DNA of 64,000 bases from Candidatus Nitrososphaera evergladensis SR1 (GCF_000730285.1 NZ_CP007174.1:1426001-1490000); one strand, 5' to 3'. Positions 25,965 through 34,114 are shown, numbered from the stretch's first letter. Numbers and translations are program-made. Notes: generated by a model not told the origin, from the letters alone.

Positions 25965-26849
25965 TTAGCTATAGCGCTTTTCAAGGCCCATGTATTTTTG
26001 CAGATCAACAAACTCGTTAAAGTCCTTGAATGTGACCATCATCTTGCGCGTCTTTTTGGTGTAGCTGGTCTTTTTCAGCTCTGTAAAGACTTCGCGCATG
26101 GCGTACGTGGCGCTGTACAGGCCGGAAAGGGGCCATACCGCTATCCTGTAGCCCAGCTTTAGCAGCTCCGGCCCTGTGAGGTTTGGAGTCACGCCGTCTT
26201 CTATCATGTTTGCCACAAGCGGGGCGTCTATCTCGTCAGCGACCTTTTTCAGCTCTTCGACAGTCCTTGGTGCCTCGACAAATATCACGTCGGCGCCTGC
26301 CTTTCTATACGCCTTGCCCCTTTCTATCGCCTCGTCAAGGCCAAGTGGCGCCCTTGCGTCGGTCCTGGCGACTATGATAAAGTCCCTGCTCTTTCTTGCC
26401 TCGACTGCAGCCTTTAGTTTCGGCAAATAGTCGTCCTTTGGGATAACGTCCTTGCCGACCATGTGGCCGCACCTCTTGGGCCATATCTGGTCTTCAAGGA
26501 ATATCCCTGCCGCGCCAAGTGCTTCTAGGTCTCGGACGAGCCTCCACACGTTGAGCGGGTTGCCATAGCCGGTGTCCGCGTCAACGAGAACAGGGACGCT
26601 GACGGCACGTATGATGCGCCTTGCATTGTCAACCGTCTCGCCGGCGTTTAAAAACCCAAAGTCGGGCATCCCAAGGAGCGCAGCAGAAGAGCCATAGCCT
26701 GTCTGGAACATCGCTTCAAACCCGACTTGCTCCGCAATTCTTGCGCTCAGCGCGTCAAACACGCCCGGCAAAACTATTATCCTGTTCTTGTCCTCAAGCT
26801 GCTCACGTAGAGAACGCGGCTTTTGCATTTTGTATGTGTGCAAGAACAT
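25965..26849 (-). CDS. isocitrate lyase/PEP mutase superfamily enzyme
   Basis: 294 residues; a start at M8 (26828) is equally plausible. The family signature KRCGH (expected K-K/R-C-G-H) gives the catalytic cysteine. VDADTGYGNPLNVWRLVRDLEALGAAGIFLEDQ supplies the metal-binding Asp/Glu residues. Relatives include 2-methylisocitrate lyase, oxaloacetate decarboxylase and carboxyphosphonoenolpyruvate mutase. The exact reaction is not assignable from motifs alone. Confidence 0.85.
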   Translation of the reverse strand: MFLHTYKMQKPRSLREQLEDKNRIIVLPGVFDALSARIAEQVGFEAMFQTGYGSSAALLGMPDFGFLNAGETVDNARRIIRAVSVPVLVDADTGYGNPLNVWRLVRDLEALGAAGIFLEDQIWPKRCGHMVGKDVIPKDDYLPKLKAAVEARKSRDFIIVARTDARAPLGLDEAIERGKAYRKAGADVIFVEAPRTVEELKKVADEIDAPLVANMIEDGVTPNLTGPELLKLGYRIAVWPLSGLYSATYAMREVFTELKKTSYTKKTRKMMVTFKDFNEFVDLQKYMGLEKRYS

Positions 26850-26872
26850 TGTGCAACATTATTATGCTTTTA

Positions 26873-27271
26873 CTAACAGTCAACTGGCCAGGCGCCGGGC
26901 GTTATCAGCTCAACGAGGTTGCCAGACGGGTCGCGAAAATACAGTGACCTGGCTTCCTTCCAGTTGACTTCAAGCTCTATTGCAACACCGTTTTGTGCAA
27001 GATGTTCCTTCCATTTTTCATAATCGCCGGTTTCTATTTCAAGGGCAAAGTGGATGTTCCCGTATGCTCCATGTGGAGGCAGCTTGTCATTTGAAGGAAA
27101 TGTCCGGTCAGAATTGAACACAAGGAGCATACTGGCTCCTGCCTTTAGAAATACAAATTTGCCCTCTTCCTCATCGACTACTTTTAGGCCCAAAATATCC
27201 GAATAGAATTTCTTTAGCGATCCAAGGTCATGAGAATAGATGCAAGTCTCTATTACTTTTCTGACCTTCAT
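26873..27271 (-). CDS. VOC (glyoxalase-fold) protein
   Basis: 132 residues from the ATG at 27271. An upstream in-frame extension to 27364 is low complexity and overlaps the next gene, so it is rejected. The first module is ETCIYSHDLGSLKKFYSDILGLKVV and the second ends RSLYFRDPSGNLVELITPG, with the conserved Glu of the metal site. The function is not assigned. Close spacing to the PEP-mutase-family gene (23 bp) suggests one transcript. Confidence 0.8.
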   Translation of the reverse strand: MKVRKVIETCIYSHDLGSLKKFYSDILGLKVVDEEEGKFVFLKAGASMLLVFNSDRTFPSNDKLPPHGAYGNIHFALEIETGDYEKWKEHLAQNGVAIELEVNWKEARSLYFRDPSGNLVELITPGAWPVDC

Positions 27272-27296
27272 TTTGTCATTTTTTATATCCTTATTA

Positions 27297-27536
27297 TTAC
27301 TGCGTTGCCTGTTGCTGCTCTTCTTGCGGCTGTTGCTGTTCTGTTTCAATGGTGCCGTCGGCAAGCTTGGTCACGTTGATCTTGCAGTGCCTGCACTCGT
27401 AGAATTTTGTTGGCGGGTCATGCAGGACGGAGCCGTTGAGCCAGACCATTATCGCTCCGCACACAGGGCAGTTCATCATATACGCGATAGAGTTTGCAGG
27501 TACCGTTAATATGCTTTGTCTTGAAGAATGTGTCAA
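27297..27536 (-). CDS. zinc-ribbon microprotein with Gln-rich tail
   Basis: 79 residues, or 60 if translation starts at M20 (27479), which immediately precedes the ribbon. CPVCG and CRHCK form one zinc ribbon, with a conserved hydrophobic strand between them. The C-terminal 20 residues are Gln/Glu/Thr-rich and disordered. The function is unknown. It is one of several tiny CxxC proteins in this region. Confidence 0.6.
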   Translation of the reverse strand: MTHSSRQSILTVPANSIAYMMNCPVCGAIMVWLNGSVLHDPPTKFYECRHCKINVTKLADGTIETEQQQPQEEQQQATQ

Positions 27537-27885
27537 GTTAAAGTATTGATTGCATTTGTGATGGAAACTGGAATACAGATTGGATTGGATTGTAGATTTT
27601 ATAATGAGATCGTAGATAGCGCTAGAGACAATATTGTTAAATATTCAATATCGATGGGCCCTTCTCATTATGCTATGGAAAAAGTCAGAAAACCGACCAT
27701 GGTCAGGGCGGCAAATGGCACCATGAACCACGCCACAGCCGAACTCCCTGACCGGCTGACATGGGGTAAGGGATGCGTACATGCTTCTAATACCAAGAGC
27801 AATTAAAAACAGTTAGGATACGTCGCAACTTTTTCAGTCGAAAAATGCAGACTCACCTTAATATTTGTTTAAACATACATATTCA
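27537..27885. other. intergenic stretch holding a structured element
   Basis: AT-rich DNA. A 92-codon open frame on the plus strand lacks family features and is not considered a gene. The only clear content is the nested hairpin at 27701-27753 and, at its right end, a TATA-like element before the broken zinc-ribbon gene. Confidence 0.4.
27701..27753. ncRNA. candidate structured RNA, three stacked stems
   Basis: GGTCAGGG (27701-27708) pairs perfectly with CCCTGACC (27746-27753). Directly inside, CGGC (27709-27712) pairs with GCCG (27738-27741) and TGGC (27716-27719) with GCCA (27732-27735). The apical loop is 12 nt. Sixteen of the 21 bases on the left arm are paired. Coding potential is poor, so an RNA or DNA structural role is likelier. 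Confidence 0.45.
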
Positions 27886-28067
27886 TTGTCAAAATCATGC
27901 CAAATTAGGCGATTAAACGCAGATCAATACACGATTGCGCCGTACTGTACGACATGCAAAAGCCGGCTCAGATTGAAGTATTGATTGAAAAGAAAGATTA
28001 CGTCATGCTCCAAAGGTTTTGCAAGAGTTGTCTACGGCGGCCAGGATACAAAGTTCCTAAACACTAA
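27886..28067 (+). pseudogene. frameshifted zinc-ribbon microprotein
   Basis: From TTG 27886 one frame reads to APYCTTCKSRLRLKY and stops at 27984. The adjacent frame then gives IEKKDYVMLQRFCKSCLRRPGYKVPKH, ending at 28067. The two halves carry the two CxxC pairs expected of one zinc ribbon of about 60 residues. A TATA-like ttaatatttgtttaaac lies about 20-25 bp before the TTG. A single-base indel near 27975-27985 would restore one gene. It may be a pseudogene, an error, or two micro-ORFs. Confidence 0.45.
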
Positions 28068-28068
28068 T

Positions 28069-28350
28069 CTATACTTCATCTTGATCGCCTGATTCTCCTT
28101 CCTCAGTTTCTGTCTCTGCAACAACAAGGTCTTCTTGTAGCTTCTCTGGTTCCTCGCCTTCTTTGGATGGAAGGTCGGCCTCTCCAACAGCCCCACAGAT
28201 AGGGCATTTGAATTGGCTTGTTAATCCTTCAAGCGCAAGTGGAAACTCCTTTTGGAAAACCTCCGCACATTTTGAGCAAGCAAGCGTTGTATGTAAATTA
28301 TCTTGGCTGAATTTGATAGTCTCTAAAAGAAAGGTTGTGTTTGTTGTCAT
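28069..28350 (-). CDS. zinc-ribbon protein with acidic tail
   Basis: 93 residues from the ATG at 28350; six more residues are possible upstream. CSKCAEVF and CPICGAVG give one zinc ribbon at residues 25-55. The last 30 residues are acidic (EEGESGDQDEV). The function is unknown. Its stop is one base from the end of the broken zinc-ribbon gene on the other strand. Confidence 0.6.
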   Translation of the reverse strand: MTTNTTFLLETIKFSQDNLHTTLACSKCAEVFQKEFPLALEGLTSQFKCPICGAVGEADLPSKEGEEPEKLQEDLVVAETETEEGESGDQDEV

Positions 28351-28368
28351 TGCGCAGTAACTTAACAA

Positions 28369-29578
28369 AACTATCTTAAAACAGATTCCAAAAACTCGTC
28401 TTTCAAATCATTCTGGTGAATATTAGAGAAGCAGGAGTCAAATGAGATGCAGCCGCCTGCAATAATATTGGCTCTATGTGTTCTCAACTTTTTTATTTTA
28501 TTATTTCCTGCTGTAGCACAAAAATCCATGTGGCGCCAAACATGGTTGTCGGGATCAGGCTTGGGCTGGCTTGCAGGTAAAGGCTTGCAATTTGTGCCAG
28601 CTACCCCTGACCTCTAGGCCCTAGTGCTGAAAGGTAAGCTGGCAGTGCAATATCATTGGCGATCCAGCCCTTCCTGATGCAATTTATGCGATCTTATGAT
28701 TCTGGACTTGACAAACAACTGTCACAATACCTTCGAAGAACTATACAATTATCTCTCTCCAGAAATACTTCAGTTGTTGCTTCCTTTGAACATGCATCGC
28801 AGTCATAAGGCAGCCGGTATTTCTTGTGTTTCACTGGCCTTGTCTCAACCAACCTTTGCATTTAGAATTGATAGCAAAATATTGAACATATAAAAACTGG
28901 GTAACACTGTAATGTAGAAAATTAACAGAGGCTAAACTAGTTCGCATTCTATGGAACTGCCCTCGCTAATTTATGGTTGAGAACCTCTCCTCATGATGAT
29001 GGAGTACGCTTTTGGATATTTGTCCAAATGAAATAATCCATGCGCCATTAGCTATTGGTGTGAAACGGGTTCATGCGAAGCCCATCTGTGTGCGTGTGTC
29101 ATTGCTTTTTTTCTTCTGCAAATTTGGAAAAGCATTCTGAAATGCAACAATAGCCTTGGCTGGACAAATCATGTACTAAGCCCGCATTTGAGCCAGAAAA
29201 TCATTAAAATTTTGCATTTACATGATCCATATCAGGTGCGTGCCAGCTTCGCGCCTGAGCAAGTGCCAAACAACCCGCGATGCCCCTCCTGCTGCTGGCA
29301 GTTATAGTAGGTAGAGGCACATACTAATTAAATCTTTAATCATCATTCCCAGAATGACTCGTACGATAATAAACGCTAGTTGCGATGATGCTTGGCAGAC
29401 GCTTGCACTAAGAATCTATGATTTCCTGCATAATCTAAACAGCGTGATGTATTGACTCATTAAACTAAGGTAATTGCTAAATTTGGAGCTAAATTTTAAG
29501 TAATTTGCTTGGTTATGTGAATAGTTGTTCACAGTGAACAATGACTGTATCTGTTATAACAAAAAATGGTGAATTGCC
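28369..29578. other. 1.2 kb gene-poor AT-rich stretch
   Basis: No convincing coding region exists on either strand. The longest open frame (28696-28893, plus) has unremarkable composition and no recognisable motif. The stretch has the look of decayed DNA. It contains one strong nested hairpin (28585-28650) and, at its end, the promoter region of the Lrp-like gene (aaattttaagtaatttgc near 29490). Confidence 0.5.
28585..28650. ncRNA. candidate structured RNA in gene-poor stretch
   Basis: The outer stem is TTGCA (28585-28589) with TGCAA (28646-28650). The main stem is GCCAGCT-ACC (28596-28605) with GGTAAGCTGGC (28633-28643), ten pairs and one bulged A. The inner hairpin is CTAG-gcc-CTAG (28614-28624). 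A short direct repeat ggcttgca occurs just before and within the left arm. No terminator-like T-run follows. No known RNA family is recognised. Confidence 0.4.
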
Positions 29579-30064
29579 ATGAGAAAAAATAACGTTGATG
29601 TACCACACATCGACGAATTTGACGCAAGGCTGCTCAGCCTCCTGACGTCGCAGGAAAGCTATTCGAGCAAAGATTTGGCCGCAAAACTGGACAAACCGCT
29701 AAGCACAGTCCAAAGAAGAATCCGGATTCTCTTTCAGAACGGCTACATCAAGAAAAAATACGAAGTCGATTACTTGAAACTGGGCTGCAGAAAAGGGATT
29801 CTGGACATCTGCCTTAAAGACAGCGACATTGAATGCGTGGCAAAAAAAGTGTCAAGGATAAGCGGCGTGATACTGGTATCAGTACCGTTGGGTCATTCCG
29901 ATCTGTCCGCATCCTTTGTCTACAAGACCAACGATGAAGTCTTGAGGTTCATCAGGCAGGTAAAAAAGATGCCCGAGGTGCAGCGGGTCACGTGGACAGA
30001 AGAAGTCTTTAGTCTATCTGCGGCCCGGCCAGTGCTCATAGAGTATTTGTGCAGCGCCGCCTAG
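29579..30064 (+). CDS. Lrp/AsnC-like transcriptional regulator
   Basis: 161 residues. The N-terminal winged helix is clear (IDEFDARLLSLLTSQESYSSKDLAAKLDKPLSTVQRRIRILFQNGYI). The C-terminal part resembles a diverged RAM-like alpha-beta domain (ISGVILVSVPLGHSDLSASFVYKTNDEVLRFI). It is isolated after the gene-poor stretch. The effector and target are unknown. Confidence 0.75.
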   Translation: MRKNNVDVPHIDEFDARLLSLLTSQESYSSKDLAAKLDKPLSTVQRRIRILFQNGYIKKKYEVDYLKLGCRKGILDICLKDSDIECVAKKVSRISGVILVSVPLGHSDLSASFVYKTNDEVLRFIRQVKKMPEVQRVTWTEEVFSLSAARPVLIEYLCSAA

Positions 30065-30163
30065 ACATGCATACATACAGTTTTTTCCCACTCGTCGCAT
30101 CATGATGTCAGGTCTTCAAAGCACATGCACACACCTAGATTTGCAACACAATGATATTTTTTT

Positions 30164-30310
30164 TCAGCTGCGGACTATTTGCCTGTTGGGCCTGTACTCA
30201 CGCATCTCCGAGCCGCAATACACGCAGCGGTACACGTCGACTTGCTGACCGGAACTCCTATCATACCTTGTGGAAAATGCAAGCTCGCGGTGGCAATGGA
30301 CACACTTCAT
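30164..30310 (-). CDS. 48-residue zinc-ribbon microprotein
   Basis: ATG at 30310 and TGA at 30164. Two CxxC pairs, CVHC (residues 3-6) and CVYC (29-32), form a complete zinc ribbon. The C-terminus is basic (EYRPNRQIVRS). A TATA-like cttttatac lies about 25-30 bp upstream on the minus strand, supporting transcription. The function is unknown; it may bind RNA or be an adaptor subunit. Confidence 0.6.
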   Translation of the reverse strand: MKCVHCHRELAFSTRYDRSSGQQVDVYRCVYCGSEMREYRPNRQIVRS

Positions 30311-30389
30311 AAAACTTGTTTTTACAAACTTGTATAAAAGCAAGACTGACCCATGTTTGCTTGGTTTCCAATGGCTTTTTTAGTTTAGC

Positions 30390-31037
30390 ATGATTTTCAA
30401 AAAGCGTGATATGATGATATCTGACGCAGAGGGGGCCGAGCTCGTGCGGCTTGCGAGGCTGGCCGTGGAAAAGTACGTCGTCGAATCAGTTGTGGTAAAA
30501 AAGCCTGCAATGGAGCTTCCAAAATCCGGCGTGTTTGTTACGATAAACTACCTTACAAGAAACGGCGAGGATCTGCGCGGGTGCATCGGCTTTCCCCTGC
30601 CGTACAAGGAGCTGCACCAGTCAGTCATCGAGGCCGCAATTGCAGCGGCTGTTGACGATCCGCGCTTTCCGCCTGTCGACGGCAAAGAGCTTGAACATCT
30701 TACCTTTGAGGTGAGCGTGCTGACAGAACCGGAAGAGATACCGGGAGGCCCTGTAGAGCGCAAAAAGCGCATTGCTATTGGGCGCGACGGGCTCTTGCTC
30801 AAATGGAAGCACGGCTCTGGCCTGCTCTTGCCGCAGGTGCCTGTCGAGCTTGGGTGGGACATCGACGAGTACCTGGCAAACATTTGCTACAAGGCCGGCG
30901 CGCCGCCTGATGTCTGGCTTGACCCCTCGTCAAAGCTCTTTACGTTCCAGGCTGCAATATTCAAGGAGGAAAGACCCAAGGGGGACATAGTGCGGCTTGG
31001 AACCGACGACCGCTACTACTATAATAATAACAAATAA
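30390..31037 (+). CDS. AMMECR1 domain protein
   Basis: 215 residues; M7 or M8 could also start. The family hallmark LRGCIGFPLPYKEL is near residue 67. FEVSVLTEPEEI and LLPQVPVELGWD, typical of AMMECR1, follow. The fold is conserved from archaea to human; the biochemical role is unknown, with a proposed link to radical SAM or memo-type redox proteins. A glycosyltransferase follows 29 bp later. Confidence 0.9.
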   Translation: MIFKKRDMMISDAEGAELVRLARLAVEKYVVESVVVKKPAMELPKSGVFVTINYLTRNGEDLRGCIGFPLPYKELHQSVIEAAIAAAVDDPRFPPVDGKELEHLTFEVSVLTEPEEIPGGPVERKKRIAIGRDGLLLKWKHGSGLLLPQVPVELGWDIDEYLANICYKAGAPPDVWLDPSSKLFTFQAAIFKEERPKGDIVRLGTDDRYYYNNNK

Positions 31038-31066
31038 TATCGCCAGCGCTTCCATGCATATTCCAG

Positions 31067-32254
31067 TTGGTGGACAAGGCGTATCTTGCGCCGTACGGCG
31101 TAGGGCTTGGTCATGCAAGCCGGATGGTGATGGTGGCAGACCATCTGCAGCAATACAACGATGTCCAGGTGCGCTTTTCTACGTTTGGCGAGGCTGCAAA
31201 ATACGTGTCTATGAGGGGCTATCAATGCGTCAACGCTCCTCCCGTCGAGTTTGCGTGGAGCGTCGAAGGTGGCTTTTCGGTAAAGCACAGTATAGCCAAC
31301 ATCCCGATCTGGTTCACCAACTTGGTGCGTCAGGTAAACCATGAGACTCGCAACATGATAATGTACAGCCCTGACGTCATCCTGTCAGACTCGCGCCTTT
31401 CGCCGCTTCTTGCGGCAAAGCTTCTTGGGATACCCTCTATAGTGCTCCTCAATCAGGTCAAGCTCTTGCTGTCGCCGAGGCTGCGGGAGTTTAGAATCTC
31501 GCGGTTATTTGAGGCGATGGTGGGTGAGTTCCTAGGCTCGATGTGGAATCTGGCCGACAGGATACTCGTGCCGGACCTGCCCCCTCCGTATACGGTAGCC
31601 GCGCACAACGTATGGTGCGTCGGCTCTGCCGCGCGCAAGCTAGAGTACATCGGCTTTACTGCTCCCAAGCCTGTTGTGACAGAGGAGCAGGTCGCAAAGG
31701 TGGCATCTGACCTTGAAATAGACAGGTCGAGGCCAGTGGTGTTTGTGCATATAAGCGGGCCTATGGAGACGCGCATGCCGCTCATCAAGCTTGCGCTTGA
31801 GGCGACTAGGCTTGCAGACATCAACAACAAAGAAGGCATCCAATTCATCTTTTCTGAAGGCAGGCCGCACGGGAGCATCGAGCCGAAAAGGATCGAACAT
31901 GGCTGGTATTACGAGTGGTGCCCTGTACGTGACGAGGTGTTTGCGCTAAGCGATCTCGTGTTGATGCGTGGCGGCCATACCGCGCTTTCCCAGGCCATAC
32001 AGTTTGGCAAGCCTGTAGTGACTATACCAATAGAAAACCACGGCGAGCAGCTGGGCAACTCTGAAAAGATTGCCAAGCTTGGCGCCGGCATGATGGTTCA
32101 CCCAAAAAAGCTAAAACCAGAGAAAATCGCCGAGGCCATAGAGCAGGTTTTGTCCGATCCTGCGTACAGAAAGAGCGTCTTTGAGCTGAAAAAGATGACA
32201 GAATCGCTAGACGGAATCAATAATGTCGTGAAGATAGTCAGGTCCTACCTCTAG
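31067..32254 (+). CDS. glycosyltransferase, GT28/MurG-like GT-B fold
   Basis: 395 residues; start TTG 31067 or GTG 31070. The N-terminal half has APYGVGLGHASRMVMVADHL, the acceptor-side motif. The C-terminal half carries the nucleotide-sugar loop (LVLMRGGHTALSQAIQFGKPVVTIPIENHGEQLGNS). It probably glycosylates a lipid or surface polymer at the inner membrane face. The 3' end overlaps the convergent ThiI-like gene by 48 bp. Confidence 0.8.
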   Translation: MVDKAYLAPYGVGLGHASRMVMVADHLQQYNDVQVRFSTFGEAAKYVSMRGYQCVNAPPVEFAWSVEGGFSVKHSIANIPIWFTNLVRQVNHETRNMIMYSPDVILSDSRLSPLLAAKLLGIPSIVLLNQVKLLLSPRLREFRISRLFEAMVGEFLGSMWNLADRILVPDLPPPYTVAAHNVWCVGSAARKLEYIGFTAPKPVVTEEQVAKVASDLEIDRSRPVVFVHISGPMETRMPLIKLALEATRLADINNKEGIQFIFSEGRPHGSIEPKRIEHGWYYEWCPVRDEVFALSDLVLMRGGHTALSQAIQFGKPVVTIPIENHGEQLGNSEKIAKLGAGMMVHPKKLKPEKIAEAIEQVLSDPAYRKSVFELKKMTESLDGINNVVKIVRSYL

Positions 32255-33229
32255 CCTTACGTGCCTTGGCTTTTCCAGCGCCGTCTTCTTTGACTTCATG
32301 AACTCTTGACGCGTGACTCGTCTTGCATCTTGTTCTTCTTTTGCATAATCTATCTCTGAAAACATTAGCGGTACAAGAGGTACTTTGCCTGCACCAACGA
32401 TTTCTTTCATGATCATTTCTATGAACCACTGCGGGTGCGTGGCAAGCGACAGCGGCAGGACGACGTTCTTGCTCTTCATCATCCCTGCAAGCGCTCTTGC
32501 CGCGGCAAGGTCGAATTGGAGCATCCTTATCCTGCCGTCCCTTGGATGCACTGCCGTCATCTTTGCTATCGCAATTTTCTGGCTTTTTGCTCTCGTTGTT
32601 TTTTCTGCCAGCGACCTTGCAATCTTGGCGTTTCTGCAAAGGTCGTCTTCGTCGCCGTACAAGAGCAAAAGTTCTGGCAAGGAAAACCCTGCCTTGCAGG
32701 CTGCGATGCAGGAGGCAAGCGACAGCGGGCCCGTTATCGCACACGATGCGCTTCCAAGTGCGCCGGCAGGCGCCCCGCCCGCACCCTCGTACTCTTTGAG
32801 GCAGACAAACGCCCTTCTCATGCCCACGTACGCGACTATTTTCGCGCTTGCTTCTTCCTCGTTTTTTGCAGAGCTTGCGACGCCGGCAAGCTCTGCGGCA
32901 AGCGCGCCAGTGGCGGCAAACTCTAGGTCTCTTGCAGCAAAGTCTCTATCTGTCAAGAGATGCACCTTGACGAAAAAGCCCTGGCCCTGCAAAACGGTTC
33001 GCCTGCCGACCTCTGCGATGGCCTTTGATATTGCGGCAAACTGGCTTTCGCATTCTATTGCCATGGACACCCTTGCCACGCCAAATGTGCCTGCAATTTC
33101 CTGGATGCGGTCGGTTTCAAGCACGACAAAGCTGTTTTCTTCCACCCTTGCCGCGCCCCGCTCCCGCAGTATTTTTGCGAGCTCTTTTGCATCTGTTTGT
33201 GGCGAAGGATGGGCCAGTACAAACGTCAA
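32207..33229 (-). CDS. THUMP/ThiI-like protein lacking a clear ATP-PPase motif
   Basis: 340 residues. An N-terminal ferredoxin-like part (TFVLAHPSPQTDAKELAKILRERGAARVEENSFVVLETD) and a THUMP-like RNA-binding segment near 60-140 are visible. At the place of the PP-loop SGGxDS there is only ITGPLSLASCIAACKAGFSL. Without the pyrophosphatase motif it may bind tRNA without adenylating it. I base the family on overall layout, so the assignment is tentative. Confidence 0.45.
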   Translation of the reverse strand: MTFVLAHPSPQTDAKELAKILRERGAARVEENSFVVLETDRIQEIAGTFGVARVSMAIECESQFAAISKAIAEVGRRTVLQGQGFFVKVHLLTDRDFAARDLEFAATGALAAELAGVASSAKNEEEASAKIVAYVGMRRAFVCLKEYEGAGGAPAGALGSASCAITGPLSLASCIAACKAGFSLPELLLLYGDEDDLCRNAKIARSLAEKTTRAKSQKIAIAKMTAVHPRDGRIRMLQFDLAAARALAGMMKSKNVVLPLSLATHPQWFIEMIMKEIVGAGKVPLVPLMFSEIDYAKEEQDARRVTRQEFMKSKKTALEKPRHVRLEVGPDYLHDIIDSV

Positions 33230-33301
33230 TAATGCAGAGGAGTGCTTGGTGGGTAATAATAATTAATTAATTAATGTTGTTTTATATTATAAAAGAAAGA
33301 T

Positions 33302-33321
33302 AAAAAGGGCATAAAGCCCTG
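33302..33321 (-). terminator. hairpin plus U-run terminator
   Basis: On the minus strand AGGGC-tttat-GCCCT (33306-33320) is followed by TTTTT (33302-33306). It lies directly after the stop of the 85-residue membrane protein gene, so it probably ends that transcript. Confidence 0.6.
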
Positions 33322-33327
33322 AGTTTT

Positions 33328-33585
33328 TTACCAGTGGTGCTTTTCGTCCGGAATTAGGCCTATCTGTTCACGTTCAAAGTATCTTTCCAGTTCCTGCGCC
33401 CACTTTTCCTTTGCAGAGCCACCGCCAAGACCCTTCCTTCTGAGCCAGAAGGCGATTACGCCAAGCAGGAACACTGCAAACAGCATGGTTCCGAAGATGT
33501 AGACCATGACGTCATAGAACAGTGGGTCGTAGTTCGGACCGATCTGCCCAAGTAGACTTCCGAGACTTCCGAAGTTCATTAGCAT
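33328..33585 (-). CDS. 85-residue single-pass membrane protein
   Basis: One strong helix (residues 24-47, FYDVMVYIFGTMLFAVFLLGVIAFWL) follows a short polar N-terminus. An RRKG stop-transfer and a charged helical tail ending in DEKHHW come after it, giving N-out/C-in topology. M3 could be the start. It has a very strong TATA box (33602-33612) and its own terminator, so high expression is likely. The neighbour at 33743 is also a small membrane protein with its own promoter. Together they could be subunits of a respiratory complex or of ammonia monooxygenase (see findings). Confidence 0.65.
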   Translation of the reverse strand: MLMNFGSLGSLLGQIGPNYDPLFYDVMVYIFGTMLFAVFLLGVIAFWLRRKGLGGGSAKEKWAQELERYFEREQIGLIPDEKHHW

Positions 33586-33601
33586 AGTCCAGAAAGCGCA
33601 A

Positions 33602-33612
33602 AGATATATACA
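33602..33612 (-). promoter_or_regulatory. TATA box of 85-residue membrane protein gene
   Basis: Minus-strand atgtatatatctt is centred about 22-28 bp before the ATG codons at 33585 and 33579, the spacing expected for a leaderless archaeal transcript. Confidence 0.65.
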
Positions 33613-33742
33613 TTTTGGTTGTCGTAAAAGTCGCTGAAAAGAAAAGGAAATGACTTTTCTTTTTCTGCGGAAAAGCTTGGCTGTGTAAATATGTCAAGTG
33701 GATAAAATAAACAAAAAGAGAGGAGGTAGGGGTGTTGTGTAC

Positions 33743-34114
33743 TTAGCTTGGAGGTGTTGCGCCTCTGCCCCTGAAGAAGAACGCTGCAGCTACTCCACCA
33801 AAGATTGCGCCTAGGACGCCGATGTATATCCAAGTCTCGCTTCCTTGGAAGTAGTTAGTTCCTGAACCCTTGTCGGGGTTGTTTACGTTGTCCTGCACTG
33901 CTATGATTCTTCTCTTTGCAAGAATCGCGTTCTCAGTGCACTCGGACTTGGCAATGCCAAGCTGGTCGCACTCTTGAAGCTGTTCCTTGGTTGCACCTGC
34001 CACCGGGCTGCCTCCGACACCATACTGCGCGTGGGCAACCGGCAAAGCCGATACAGCTGTTGCAGAGAAGAATACAGCCAATACAGATAGAGCCACTACG
34101 ATTGGCTTGTTCAT
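33743..34114 (-). CDS. 123-residue exported protein with C-terminal membrane anchor
   Basis: A signal peptide (residues 1-29, ending AVAHAQY-type as PVAHAQYG) is followed by an extracellular domain. That domain has two cysteines (LQECDQLGIAKSEC) and a helix. A C-terminal transmembrane helix follows (95-115, WIYIGVLGAIFGGVAAAFFF) with an RGRG stop. The TATA-like ggttaaatattcg (minus strand, 34137-34149) is about 27 bp from the ATG, indicating a leaderless, well-expressed gene. I recognise no named domain. Confidence 0.65.
   Translation of the reverse strand: MNKPIVVALSVLAVFFSATAVSALPVAHAQYGVGGSPVAGATKEQLQECDQLGIAKSECTENAILAKRRIIAVQDNVNNPDKGSGTNYFQGSETWIYIGVLGAIFGGVAAAFFFRGRGATPPS

Noticed and set aside
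27528-27806. 92-codon plus-strand open frame as a gene
   Set aside because: It overlaps the 5' end of a minus-strand zinc-ribbon gene, has no family features, and half of it is the strong inverted repeat at 27701-27753.
28696-28893. 65-codon plus-strand open frame in the gene-poor stretch
   Set aside because: No recognisable motif and no neighbour support; it looks like chance in AT-rich DNA.
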